From the NCBI GenBank assembly GCA_001184405.1, contig LFMX01000006.1, positions 54,792 to 118,791 of the forward strand: DNA of 64,000 nucleotides, in the 5' to 3' direction. This document shows, piece after piece, positions 29,358-38,408 of the stretch (position 1 is the first letter of the stretch; the number at the start of each line of letters is the position of its first letter). Origin of the DNA: Candidatus Burkholderia humilis. GTDB lineage: Bacteria > Pseudomonadota > Gammaproteobacteria > Burkholderiales > Burkholderiaceae. The notes under the pieces were generated by a model. The model made no database searches. It was not told where the DNA came from and worked only from the letters and a program-made list of their open reading frames with translations. The position numbers and the translations under genes were made by a program.

Positions 29358-30552
29358 ACTTGTTGCGCTCTTTTTCCGCGCCCGCCGACATGCCGCTCGC
29401 GGCGCGGTTTTTTATCGGCTTGTTGCGGCGTATTCGCATCGGGCATCTGGTGCTCGTCACGCCCGACGGCGGACGCTGCGTGTTCGGCGATCCGCTCGCG
29501 CAGCCCGCCGCGCGTTTGCAGATCAACGACTGGCGCGCGTGCCGGGCGATCTTGCGTGTGGGCGATATCGGTTTCGCGGATGCGTATCGCGATCAATGGC
29601 TCGATACGCCCGATGCCGCCGCGCTGCTGCGCCTCGCGATGCGCAACGAAGCGGCCGTCGCGTGCACCATTGATGGCGACTTCATCGCGCGATCTGGCAT
29701 AACCTGCGGCATCGGCTGCGGCTGAACACACGCGCGGGCAGCCGGCGCAATATCCACGCGCACTACGACATCGGCAATGCGTTTTATGCGCTCTGGCTCG
29801 ATCCGACGTGGACGTATTCGAGCGCCTGGTTCGATGGCGATCCGCTGTGCTCGCTCGAAGCGGCGCAGCATCGCAAGTATCAGCACATCGTCGATACGCT
29901 CGGTTTGCGCGCAGGCATGCGCGTGCTGGAAATCGGCTGCGGCTGGGGCGGTTTCGCGCGGCACGCGGCGCGGATCGGCATCCACGTGCACGGCGTGACG
30001 ATCTCGCGCGCGCAATACGACTACGCGGCCGAACGCGCGCAACGCGAGGGATTGAGCGATCGCATCGAGATCGAATTGCGCGATTACCGCGATGTGCACG
30101 GTCAATACGACGCGATCGTATCGATAGAAATGTTCGAAGCCGTCGGCGAGGCGTTCTGGCCGCGTTATTTCCGCACGCTGCGCGCGTGTCTCAAGCCGGG
30201 CGCGCGGGCGCTGGTTCAGTCGATCACCATCGGCGACGCGCGTTTCGAGGCGTATCGCGCGTCGAGCGATTTCATCCGCGAAACCATTTTTCCCGGCGGC
30301 ATGCTGCCGAGTCCGGCGCGTTTCGTGCGCGCGGCACACTGCGCGGGATTGAGCGCGGCGCCGACGCTCGCTTTCGGCGCGGACTACGCGCACACGTTGC
30401 ATCACTGGCGCAATGCGTTCGATGGAGTGCGCGCGCAAGGTTTCGACGAGACGTTCATCCGCACGTGGCGTCTGTATCTCGCGTATTGCGAGGCGGGTTT
30501 TGGCGAAGGACGAACCGACGTGATGCACTTCGTCGTATCGCAGAAGACATAA
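29354..30552 (+). pseudogene. cfa: Cyclopropane-fatty-acyl-phospholipid synthase-like enzyme, frameshifted (copy 2)
   Basis: N-terminal frame MNLLRSFSAPADMPLAARFF to about 29690 (GDIGFADAYRDQWLDTPDAA), then a frameshift; the rest reads HAHYDIGNAFYALWLDPTWT, EIGCGWGGFARHAARIGIHV (SAM motif I), SIEMFEAVGEAFWPRYFRTL and GGMLPSP to the TAA at 30552. All CFA synthase hallmarks are present, so one indel separates it from function. Last gene of the ECF lipid operon. Confidence 0.85.
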
Positions 30553-30564
30553 CGCGGCGCAAAA

Positions 30565-30600
30565 AAACCGTCTCGCGCCTTTTCGGACGGGAGACGGTTT
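30565..30600 (-). terminator. Rho-independent terminator hairpin
   Basis: 10-bp stem AAACCGTCTC / GAGACGGTTT with a GC-rich loop. On the minus strand it is followed by a seven-T run; on the plus strand, 12 bases after the cfa stop, it ends in TTT only. It probably terminates the lipid operon, and works better for minus-strand transcripts. Confidence 0.65.
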
Positions 30601-30644
30601 GGAATCCGACATTTCGTGGCGGTGAACGGCGGGCAAGACATTAT

Positions 30645-30794
30645 ATGAACGTCCTTTACGCAAACCAAGAGGCTTACGCGGCAATCGATTGGATTGCTAG
30701 CGAATCTGACTCGCCGATCCATGTCATACGCAACTTCATTCTGTCCGATTTCCAAGGATTCCGGACGACAGCGCGCAGGCACGCAGGATGCTAA
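30645..30794 (+). CDS. Possible 49-residue hypothetical protein
   Basis: Short frame reading MNVLYANQEAYAAIDWIASE then IHVIRNFILSDFQGFR. Composition looks coding but there is no clear ribosome binding site and no recognised family. It may be the remnant of a longer gene. Confidence 0.25.
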   Translation: MNVLYANQEAYAAIDWIASESDSPIHVIRNFILSDFQGFRTTARRHAGC

Positions 30795-31050
30795 AGGCTG
30801 TGCTAAAGCGCTCGTTCGGATGACGTCCAAAAAGCATGCCCTGTGCACGTTGGATTTGCTTAAAACAGCGACTAATGTCTTCACCGGAGCGGAACTCTCG
30901 GCTCGCTCCGTGCTCGGCCCGCAACGTTTCATCGCGGGCTTTTTCTTGTCCGGAAGTTTCGCACGACGATTCAATCCACGTCTTCGCTCAAGAAGGCGCT
31001 TCATGACGCCGATAAAGCATGCAGCGTTTATCCACTGCAAGCGTCAGCTC

Positions 31051-31356
31051 ATGAGCCAAAAACAACCCGAAAGTCTGCTCAAAGCCGCATTTCTGCGCCA
31101 CGAAGCGTCTCTTGCGCCGCCGGATCAAGCGCTCGGCGAGGACGATCACGCCGTCTATCGCACATTGCTCGAATCGACAAAAGCGATTCCGTGGAAGATC
31201 GACTGGGCAACGATCGGTTATGGCGATATCGTCCCGGCGACCGGCATCGGACGATTTGCCGCCGTGGTGCTCGGCATGCTCGGTGTGCTGATCACCGGGC
31301 TGACGACATCGGCGGCGGTGTTCGCCGTGAACCGCATATCCGGGCGCGCGACGTAA
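31051..31356 (+). pseudogene. Chimera: PAS/GGDEF N-terminus fused to ion-channel C-terminus
   Basis: Continuous 101-codon frame. Residues 1-50 (MSQKQPESLLKAAFLRHEAS ... STKAIPWKIDWAT) are the start of a PAS-GGDEF signalling protein; from residue 51 the sequence is a K+-channel selectivity filter and inner helix (TIGYGDIVPATGIGRFAAVV, LITGLTTSAAVFAVNR). The matching parts are at 19528-19758 (channel) and about 32550-31985 on the minus strand (PAS-GGDEF). The fusion at about 31205 is a rearrangement junction. Confidence 0.8.
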
Positions 31357-31448
31357 CACGGCGACATGTTTCCCGACTGGCGGCGCGCGCGGGCTCGGCC
31401 GTATGCTTGGCTTTTCGATGAATCGACGCCGACACGAAGAGGCACGCC

Positions 31449-31990
31449 ATGACCGATCTGCAAGGAAAAACCGTCGCCATCACCGGCGGCTTCGGAAGTC
31501 TGGGACTCGCGACCGCACACGTGCTCGCGGCGCGCGTATCGCGCTGATCGGACGGCACGCGCCCGCCGACGCGCATCTTTCCACCGGCATCGATCTGAAC
31601 GATGAAAACGCCGCACGCCAGGCCATCGACGAGATCGCGACGAAGCTCGGCGGTCTGCACGCGCTGGTGAACGTGGCGGGCGCGTTTCGCTGGGAAACCA
31701 TCGGCGAAGGCAGCGCGCAGACCTGGCAGTCGATGTTCGACCTCAACGTGATGACCGCGCTCAACGCATCGAAGGCGGCGCTCGCACATTTGAACGAAAG
31801 CGGGCGCATCGTCAATGTCGGCGCGTTAGCCGCGATGAAAGCGGGCGCCGGCATGGGCGCGTATGCGGCGTCGAAAGCGGCGCTCGTGCGGTCTGACCGA
31901 AGCGCTCGCCGACAAAGTGAAAGACCGCGGCGTGACGGTCAACGCCGTGTTGCCGTCGATCATCGATACCGTGCCGAAACGGCCGAGAAA
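31449..31990 (+). pseudogene. Short-chain dehydrogenase/reductase, frameshifted and 3' truncated
   Basis: Starts MTDLQGKTVAITGGFGSLGL (TGxxxxxG cofactor motif); frameshift near 31530; then HALVNVAGAFRWETIGEGSA and MGAYAASKAALV with the YxxxK pair, a further frameshift near 31890, and VTVNAVLPSIIDT. The last ~40 residues are missing: beyond about 31990 the DNA is the antisense of the GGDEF remnant. Confidence 0.75.
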
Positions 31991-32553
31991 CGCCTGCGGA
32001 CCGGCCGCTTCCTCGAGCACGCGCGATGCGCTTCAGGCATTCGTCACCTTCACGTGGCCGTAGTAATCGTTGTAGGACTTGAAGAAATCGATATCGATCA
32101 TCACGAGCGACAGCGGCGCGCCGGACGCTTTCGCCGCCTGCCATTCGCGCGCCATCACGGTATCGAACATGCGTCGATTGCCGATGCCCATCAGACTGTC
32201 GCTCAGTGACAGGCGCTCGAGTTCCTTCTGCAATTGCGCGAGCTTTTCTTCGGTGCGCTTGCGTTCGCTGATATCGAACATGAAGCCGATCAGTGAATCC
32301 ACCTCGCCGTTTTCCTTGCGCACGACGTGCACGACATCGCGCAGCCACACGTAGCCGCCCGATGCCGTCAGCGCCCGATAGTCCGCTTCGTGGTCCGCGC
32401 CCGCCTGCGATTGCGCGACGCAAAAGTTCACGACCGTCTCGCGATCGTCGGGATGCATGCGCTCCGCCCAGTCCGTGACCGTTTTCCACGACGACGGCGG
32501 GAAGCCGAACAGCGTTTCGATTTGCGGACCAATGTAGGCGAATTGCATCCATA
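31985..32553 (-). pseudogene. PAS-GGDEF protein, middle fragment of a split gene
   Basis: Reads FAYIGPQIETLFGFPPSSWK then a PAC-type segment (DVVHVVRKENGEVDSLIGFM) and the start of GGDEF: SLSDSLMGIGNRRMFDTVMA, LSLVMIDIDFFKSYNDYYGH. A frameshift and truncation remove the active-site GGDEF loop. The true N-terminus is fused to an ion channel at 31051-31205. Intact relatives are diguanylate cyclases. Confidence 0.8.
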
Positions 32554-32562
32554 GCATCATTC

Positions 32563-32856
32563 GTGTACGCCTTCTTTGGAGGTATGGTCTCAATACTCGC
32601 GGCGGTCGCGACAGACTTAATTCTTAGTCTACCCGCGCCAAGTGCGGTCCTTCTGACCGTGGCGGCTGCCAGGCAGAACGAGAAGGCCACTTCGTCGCAT
32701 CGAAATAGGGTCTGGCGCTTTATTGGCATGTGCACAGCGAGCATTGCTCTAGGACTTCTCACTAACTATATCTACGATCGGTATTGCAAAGAGATAGCTG
32801 CGAGTCAATTTCCCGACCAAGCGCCACAGCCAGCCACCGGGAACGGCGACAAGTGA
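32563..32856 (+). CDS. Small membrane protein, unknown
   Basis: 97 residues from GTG 32563, or 90 from ATG 32584 beside GGAGG. One or two membrane helices (FGGMVSILAAVATDLILSLP; FIGMCTASIALGLLTNYIYD) and a polar C-terminus. No family recognised. It is the first gene of an AT-richer island beginning right after the split PAS gene. Confidence 0.45.
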   Translation: MYAFFGGMVSILAAVATDLILSLPAPSAVLLTVAAARQNEKATSSHRNRVWRFIGMCTASIALGLLTNYIYDRYCKEIAASQFPDQAPQPATGNGDK

Positions 32857-33180
32857 ACGGAGCATTTCTATTTGTACCGTCGGACGTGCTGCGATCTACT
32901 TCCCGCGATCATCGCCAGCTCATGCACAATTCTCCATAGACGCCGCAAACATTAACGAATCTCGGCTTGAGCACTAACCTGACGTCTCTATCGATGAGCT
33001 ACGCGAGAAGCTCGAAAAGTACTTTGGAAAATCTGGTTGAGCGTGACTGTAAGCAGACTTGTCATTCTTGCACATAGCTTGGGTTTGGAGGGTAAGACTA
33101 CGACTGGCTAATCCAAGTGTTCTTCCACGAGCGCGACAGGGGTGAGCGGGAGAAGGAGTTATGAAAAGTGAAGAGCACAC
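32857..33180. other. No gene recognised
   Basis: AT-richer stretch. A minus-strand frame spans 32974-33357 but lacks coding character and a ribosome binding site, so it is not called. Confidence 0.4.
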
Positions 33181-33306
33181 ATGTGCAATCCTAAACATAT
33201 AGAGCTTTCCGAAGCTGAGGTCAGGACAGGCAAGTTTCGAGACGTTGCTGAGTTTATGCTGGAACTTGATGACGATGACCACGAGCCGGCACAGCGAGGC
33301 GAATGA
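33181..33306 (+). CDS. Possible 41-residue acidic peptide
   Basis: Reads MCNPKHIELSEAEVRTGKFR and ends FMLELDDDDHEPAQRGE. Weak ribosome binding site. Its position 37 bases before a small helix-turn-helix gene with a strong site suggests a toxin-antitoxin-like or regulatory pair, but this is tentative. Confidence 0.3.
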   Translation: MCNPKHIELSEAEVRTGKFRDVAEFMLELDDDDHEPAQRGE

Positions 33307-33343
33307 CGCAGCGTAGCTGAGAGGGCCGAAATAGGAGGTCAAC

Positions 33344-33559
33344 GTGAACGGTCGCAACGCTATAACTCATGCCAGCGACAAGAAAGCTGCAATCTCGATT
33401 GAAGAAGCTGCGGCTGAACTCAATCTTTCGTTTGAATTCGTCGCCAAGCTCGCCGCCGCAAGCGAGCTCGGCCAAGTCGTGGGAGGGGAAGACGAACATC
33501 CCCGACTCTTTGAAAGTCAGTTAAGCTCTATCGCGAAAAGCAGCAGAAGCGAGCTATGA
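33344..33559 (+). CDS. Excisionase-type helix-turn-helix protein
   Basis: 71 residues from a GTG start with AGGAGGT at optimal spacing. Core AAISIEEAAAELNLSFEFVA matches HTH_17/excisionase-like antitoxins (same general type as the protein at 2807-3269). The end after LFESQLSSIAKSS is short, so part of the C-terminus may be lost. Likely a DNA-binding autoregulator. Confidence 0.6.
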   Translation: MNGRNAITHASDKKAAISIEEAAAELNLSFEFVAKLAAASELGQVVGGEDEHPRLFESQLSSIAKSSRSEL

Positions 33560-33705
33560 CAGCGCTCGAAGAAGTGATGTGGATTTCAGAAGAGTCTGGA
33601 GCTTACGAGAGCGATATCGTGCACAAACCGCCCACTCGCCGATGCTGAATACGTGCCGTCGGCTTGCAGCAGTTTCGGCTATTCCGTCTGCGTGGCCTGT
33701 TCGTG

Positions 33706-34146
33706 TCAACGTTGAACGTGGATTGGCATCGAGTTGCCACGCACACGCAAGACATCGCCTTGAGGCGTCCTTCTACGCGGGATGTCGTCGAAGGTGGGAA
33801 CGCGATGTTTGCTGGCGGCCGATGCGGGCAGCGGTGCCGCTACCGACTTCATCACACCGTGCTGTTTACCACGCACCGCCGTTCGCTTTGTCGGCGCCGC
33901 GCGTTTCTTAGCCAGCTTGTGCTTGCTTCCGACGCTCGACGACGATAAACCACGAGCCTCAGGTGGGTCCCAAACTTCGACATAATGCGGCCCGGCGAAC
34001 GCCGTCACAGCTGTCGTCAAAAGTGCGCTGAAGATGAAGGTCCTGAGCAAACGTTTTCTCCTGAGTTTGCGAGCAGTCGAATCGTTGACTGCGCGCCTTA
34101 TTTTGCCACATGCGTGTGTCCGTTTTGGAAAGACGACAAAGCGCAA
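33706..34146 (-). CDS. Basic exported protein, unknown
   Basis: Up to 146 residues; the first ~30 may be untranslated. Contains a signal-peptide-like segment KLRRKRLLRTFIFSALLTTA ending TAFAG, followed by a strongly basic Ser/Lys/Arg-rich mature region (SVGSKHKLAKKRAAPTKRTA). No domain recognised. Confidence 0.45.
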   Translation of the reverse strand: MRFVVFPKRTHACGKIRRAVNDSTARKLRRKRLLRTFIFSALLTTAVTAFAGPHYVEVWDPPEARGLSSSSVGSKHKLAKKRAAPTKRTAVRGKQHGVMKSVAAPLPASAASKHRVPTFDDIPRRRTPQGDVLRVRGNSMPIHVQR

Positions 34147-34716
34147 GGCCTTGGTCCAGGGCCCGCTCGGCCCGGTTCCCGGACTACCTCGGTCGTTCCG
34201 TTATGCTCGTAACTCGGCTCGCACGAATGCAGGTCGCGAATTGAAACGCCGCGCCTCTCATTGGCCGACTCAACGGAACGCTCCAGGCGAACCAGCTGAA
34301 ACCCACGAGCCAGGTAAGCGCCCACTCGCTGAAGAAACGGATCTTACGATCAGATAGACAGTGCTAAGAGCATGCAACACTTTTCGCTGAGACGTCTCCA
34401 CCCCGAATTAGCCGCGTCCAGTAAAATGCGTTTTTAACGACCGCACCATTGCAATGCTTGTCCTCAAGCTTGTCCTCGTACCTTCTTTTCTATGGCTCGT
34501 CTCAATGGCGGGAAAGTGGTATGGTCCCGTATGCCCAGAAGATACGACACATCAATAATTCATTGAGCTAGGCGTCGGACTTGTCCGTTGACTTCTTACG
34601 GCACTGGATTAAACGGTTCTGATACCCCCTAGCCGCGCCACACATGCTATCTTGCATCTGACGAGCTGGGCAAACTGAGTCCCGCTAAACGGCGCGTCTC
34701 GTTCCAGGAGGTCCTT
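34147..34716. other. Mostly non-coding; small membrane-protein stub
   Basis: No full gene. A 34-codon frame at 34454-34558 on the plus strand reads MLVLKLVLVPSFLWLVSMAG and looks like the first helix of a multi-pass membrane protein cut short. Otherwise nothing is supported. Confidence 0.35.
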
Positions 34717-35052
34717 GTGGAAGAAGGCACTGAATTGTTCGACGGCGACAGTCGGAAAAGTGCGGAAGCACTTCGAGCCCTCGCCGAAAGCTTGGAGCAG
34801 GCGCTGGACCAGGCCACGAGCGTAATTCTAATGCGGCACTCGCAGGAGTTGTGCACAGTTTACCTAGGCGACCCGTCTGGGCCGAGAGAAGAGCTTTGCA
34901 AAACGGCCACTATCTCGCGAAGTCTCGCAGATGAGATGCTGGTGCTAACGTCATCTGGCTCGAACCGACTCCAGATCGGGGACCAGCATTACCGCTTCGC
35001 CCGAACCTTCACACAGGTCGGTGAGACTGCGGCCATAGTCTTTTCGCCTTAG
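34717..35052 (+). CDS. Hypothetical protein
   Basis: 111 residues from GTG 34717 with AGGAGGT seven bases upstream. N-terminal amphipathic helix-rich region (SAEALRALAESLEQALDQAT) and a C-terminal beta-like part (QHYRFARTFTQVGETAAIVF). No family recognised. Lies alone in the AT-richer island. Confidence 0.6.
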   Translation: MEEGTELFDGDSRKSAEALRALAESLEQALDQATSVILMRHSQELCTVYLGDPSGPREELCKTATISRSLADEMLVLTSSGSNRLQIGDQHYRFARTFTQVGETAAIVFSP

Positions 35053-35784
35053 GAGAGTCGCAAGGTCGACAAGGGATAACGCAGCGATTCAGCATTCAAC
35101 TTAATACACGCGATCGCAGTGTGCGACAACTATCTTAACCTGGCGGTTCGGCAGACGAGCATGACGGTCCAGATATCGCATGGCTCGGGCTGAACCGGAC
35201 GCAGACCAGTAAAAGCCTGTCCAAACGCAGCGAGAGTTCGCCACTCAATGCGGTACTGTAGTTGCAGTCGTTACGCGTGAGCTGCTTTCAGCGCCCAAAT
35301 ACATGAATGTCTGAAGCGAACGCGTGATCGGCCGGCTTGTGCTCAAGCAATCTGGACTCCTTCGCGGGTGAATCTAACGACACAGTAGCGTCGGGAGAAT
35401 ACCGGCGGCACCGGCTCGGCCAAAACAGAATACCCCTAGCACAACGTCAAACTTAGTCACAATGCAATCTCCTGGCAGCTCAAGAGGCAAGCAAAGCGCT
35501 CGAGTGAGACTAGCCGAACAACTACACACGCCGCGCCATCGAGTGGTTTTTTTACTCAAAAGCTAACTGCTGACACTGCTACTGCCTCAACGAGGCGGAT
35601 TGGCGTTGCAAATCTGCAAAACACCCTCTCCACCCCTTGTTTCAAGACGTTTTCTGTTGTCAATCGTATGAACCATTGCTACGCTAGAAGACAGCTTACG
35701 ACGGTGCATGTGCCGAGCATTTGAAGCTTCGGGGTACTTCGTCTTAAGCGTTCTCAAGAAATCATTCTTAGCGTGAGGATGCAT
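35053..35784. other. No gene recognised, about 730 bases
   Basis: AT-richer intergenic stretch upstream of the HU-like gene. Only very short frames, such as a 28-codon one near 35374-35460 on the minus strand with AGGAG upstream, none convincing. It may hold the HU-gene promoter. Confidence 0.4.
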
Positions 35785-36207
35785 ATGGCAACGAAGACAG
35801 CGAAACCTTCAGCTAAAAAGGCGGCAACAAAAACTGCAGCGAAGAAGGCAGCAGTGCCGGCAAAGAAAGCAACATCGGCAGCCGCAGCACCGAAGCCGTT
35901 AAAGGAAACGTTTACGAAGTCGTCCCTGGCTACACATGTCGCAACCCAAGCCGGTGTTGAGCCCAAGCAGGTGAAGGCTGTATTGGCAGCGCTCGAAGAC
36001 ACGATCCTAGGCTCTGTCAACAAGAAGGGGCTCGGCGAATTTACGCTCTCCGGCCTGCTCAAAATCAATGTTCAGAAAGTAGAGGCCAAAAAGCGCCGCT
36101 TCGGAAAAGACCCGTTCACAGGACAGGAACGCTGGTTCGACGCCAAACCGGCCAGCGTGCGCTTGAAAGTCCGAGCCTTGAAGAAATTGAAAGACGCAGC
36201 AGCCTAA
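35785..36207 (+). CDS. HU/IHF-family DNA-binding protein with H1-like N-terminal arm
   Basis: 140 residues from ATG 35785. The first ~45 are a Lys/Ala/Pro-rich arm (KKAATKTAAKKAAVPAKKAT), like histone H1. The rest is an HU fold: SSLATHVATQAGVEPKQVKA, LGEFTLSGLLKINVQKVEAK and a basic C-terminus with VRLKVRALKKLKDA. It would bend and coat DNA. It is 30 bases from the convergent H-NS-like gene, so two nucleoid proteins sit side by side in the island. Confidence 0.85.
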   Translation: MATKTAKPSAKKAATKTAAKKAAVPAKKATSAAAAPKPLKETFTKSSLATHVATQAGVEPKQVKAVLAALEDTILGSVNKKGLGEFTLSGLLKINVQKVEAKKRRFGKDPFTGQERWFDAKPASVRLKVRALKKLKDAAA

Positions 36208-36238
36208 CGCGGTTTCCAACGTGACAACGCCCGCAACC

Positions 36239-37150
36239 TTAAGTAGCGAGGTTCTCAGCCGCTGCTTCGGTGGACTGCGGAGGAACAGCTGACTCAGGCA
36301 TGTCTTCGCTGATAGCCATTGTCTTCGTATTCGCCTTTTTCCCGGACGTTTTCTTCGCCACTGACTTCGTTGCAGCGGCTTTCACGCCTGTCTTCTTCGC
36401 AGCCGCCTTCTTTGCGACCACCTTCTTCGCCGCCGTCGTTTTTGCTGTCGCCTTCTTCACTGCCGCTTTAGAGCCAGCCTTTTTCGCCGCAGCCTTTGTT
36501 GCCGTCGAGGTAACTTTCTTCGCTGCGACCTTCTTGCTAGGTGTCTTCTGCGCAGCGGCAGCAGTCCTCTTGACTGCTTTCTTGGTCGCTGGCGCCTTAG
36601 CCGAGTCACTATCCGCTGTGGCAGACGGAGGCTGTGCGGACGGAGTCGCGACAGAGGCATCGATCAAGAATTTTGTGCGATCTTTGGCAGCAGCCAGCCA
36701 GCCCGGAGCCATCCCACGCCCACTCCAAAGTGCGCCGCTCACTGGGTCGCGATATTTCGGCGGTTGCGGACCGCGTACGTAGCGGCCCGGTTTCGGAGCC
36801 TTCTTCGTAGCCGAAACACTCGGTGCGTTACTGTCGATCAAGAACTTGTCGCGATTTCTCGCATTAGCAATCCAGCCGGGCGCCCGTCCGCGGCCGCTCC
36901 ACTCTGCGCCACTTTTCGGATCGCGATAGAGATTCATCGATGTTCCTGCTGCTGATGAACCGGCCACACTGCGCGACGTTTTAGTTTGTTCGGTGCGTTC
37001 ACGCTTCAAATCTTCAAGCGTGAGTCCGTACTCATCCATCATGCTGTGAATCTTGGCCACTACAGATGCTGACTGATGTTTGATCATTGCTGCTGCTTGA
37101 GCCTGAAGCTTCTCGATCTTTGACTGCACGTCTTTGAGTGAGACCATCAT
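36239..37150 (-). CDS. H-NS-family protein with two DNA-binding domains and H1-like tail
   Basis: 303 residues. Coiled-coil oligomerisation N-terminus (SLKDVQSKIEKLQAQAAAMI), then two H-NS DNA-binding domains: about 75-107 (YRDPKSGAEWSGRGRAPGWI) and 133-165 (YRDPVSGALWSGRGMAPGWL), each with the W(S)GRGxxPxW loop. Residues 185-280 are a long Lys/Ala/Thr tail with KKAxAKK repeats, like eukaryotic H1 or bacterial Hc1. Intact. Likely a xenogeneic silencer of AT-rich DNA. A paralogue lies at 56804-57580. Confidence 0.9.
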   Translation of the reverse strand: MMVSLKDVQSKIEKLQAQAAAMIKHQSASVVAKIHSMMDEYGLTLEDLKRERTEQTKTSRSVAGSSAAGTSMNLYRDPKSGAEWSGRGRAPGWIANARNRDKFLIDSNAPSVSATKKAPKPGRYVRGPQPPKYRDPVSGALWSGRGMAPGWLAAAKDRTKFLIDASVATPSAQPPSATADSDSAKAPATKKAVKRTAAAAQKTPSKKVAAKKVTSTATKAAAKKAGSKAAVKKATAKTTAAKKVVAKKAAAKKTGVKAAATKSVAKKTSGKKANTKTMAISEDMPESAVPPQSTEAAAENLAT

Positions 37151-37458
37151 GTTCCCCTATCATAGATTACGACGGCACTATGCCACACAAGATGCCAACA
37201 CGCGAGTGAGTTGCTCTTGTACTTAGAAGCTTTAACAAAATGATGGATGGGGCTATTTACTTCAGGCCGTTCCTGTTAACCTGATCGTTGTTTCGACGGC
37301 GAAAAGGAAATGGCCAGACCCATACTTGACGACGATCTCTGAACCGCAACGGCCGTTTCAAGAAGTGCTTCAGCCCACTCGTTGCCTCCTGGACCGCTCC
37401 TTGTGCTTCCGGCCGGAGCGAGAGTTAGCCGGGTCGAATTTGCACCGATAAGTCGAAC
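37151..37458. other. Island edge, no gene
   Basis: About 300 bases from the H-NS-like start to the truncated GH31 gene. The shift from AT-richer to GC-rich sequence and the loss of the GH31 5' end at about 37460 mark a recombination junction. Confidence 0.45.
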
Positions 37459-38379
37459 GTGCCCTTGCAAGGCACACACAACAACGAGTTCGAAATCTGG
37501 AGCGCGAACGCAATCGCGCACGGCTTCGGCAAGCCCTTCGCCGCGCGCGAAGCGAAGGTGCTGCAAACGCAACTGATGATGCGCGCCTCGCGCGATGCGC
37601 AACGCGAGCACGCGCCTGATGCGCGGCCGTTCCTCGTGTCGCGTTCGGGCGGCGTCGGCATGCATCGTTATGTGCAGACGTGGTCGGGCGACAACTACAC
37701 GTCGTGGGAAACGCTGCGCTTCAATCTCAAGATGGGTCTGGGACTCGTGATGTCGGGCGTATCGAACAGCGGGCATGACATCGGCGGATTCGCGGGTCCG
37801 GCGCCGGGTGCGGAACTGCTCGCGCGCTGGGTGACGTTCGGCATCTTCCTGCCGCGCTTTTCCATCCATTCGTGGAACGACGACGGCACCGCCAACGAGC
37901 CGTGGATGTATCCGCAGATCACGAGCGTCATCGCGGAATTGATCAAGCTGCGGTATCGGCTGATTCCGTATCTGTATGAATTGCTGTGGCAGTCGCACAG
38001 CGCGTACGAACCCGTCACGCGGCCGATGTTCGCGAAGTTCCCGCACGATCCCGCCTGTCTCGCCTGTCTCGCCTGTCTCGCCGATGGCGACGACATGATG
38101 CTCGGCGCATCGCTGCTGGTCGCGGCGGTGGTCGAGGAAGGACAAAGCGAGCGTTCCGTGTACTTGCCGAAGGACGCGCAAGGGCGCTGGCGCGTATCGA
38201 TCGAAAGCGATGCGGCAACGTTGCGGATCGCCATCGAACAGCAGGAAACGATGCAACGCGACGTTCGCGTAAGCGTGCCCGCATCCGATACGCGCGCCGT
38301 GACGTGCACGAACGGCCAACTGACCGGCGAATCTTCCGCCGATGGCTGGCGTCATCTCACGCTGCATCTCGCGCAATGA
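37459..38379 (+). pseudogene. GH31 alpha-glucosidase/xylosidase, C-terminal fragment
   Basis: About 305 residues from the junction onward: HNNEFEIWSANAIAHGFGKP (the remnant of the WxDNNE nucleophile motif, the Asp itself gone), then TWSGDNYTSWETLRFNLKMG with the acid/base Asp region and GHDIGGFAGPAPGAELLARW. The N-terminal half of a ~650-700-residue enzyme is missing. The frame is open to 38379, so truncation is the only visible damage. Confidence 0.85.
38052..38078 (+). repeat. Nonanucleotide repeat CGCCTGTCT x3
   Basis: Three tandem 9-bp units in the GH31 fragment, encoding ACL repeated; they keep frame. A small expansion similar in spirit to the larger octanucleotide array at 28185. Confidence 0.85.
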
Positions 38380-38408
38380 ACATCCACGAAGAAAGAAAGC
38401 ACTCAGCA

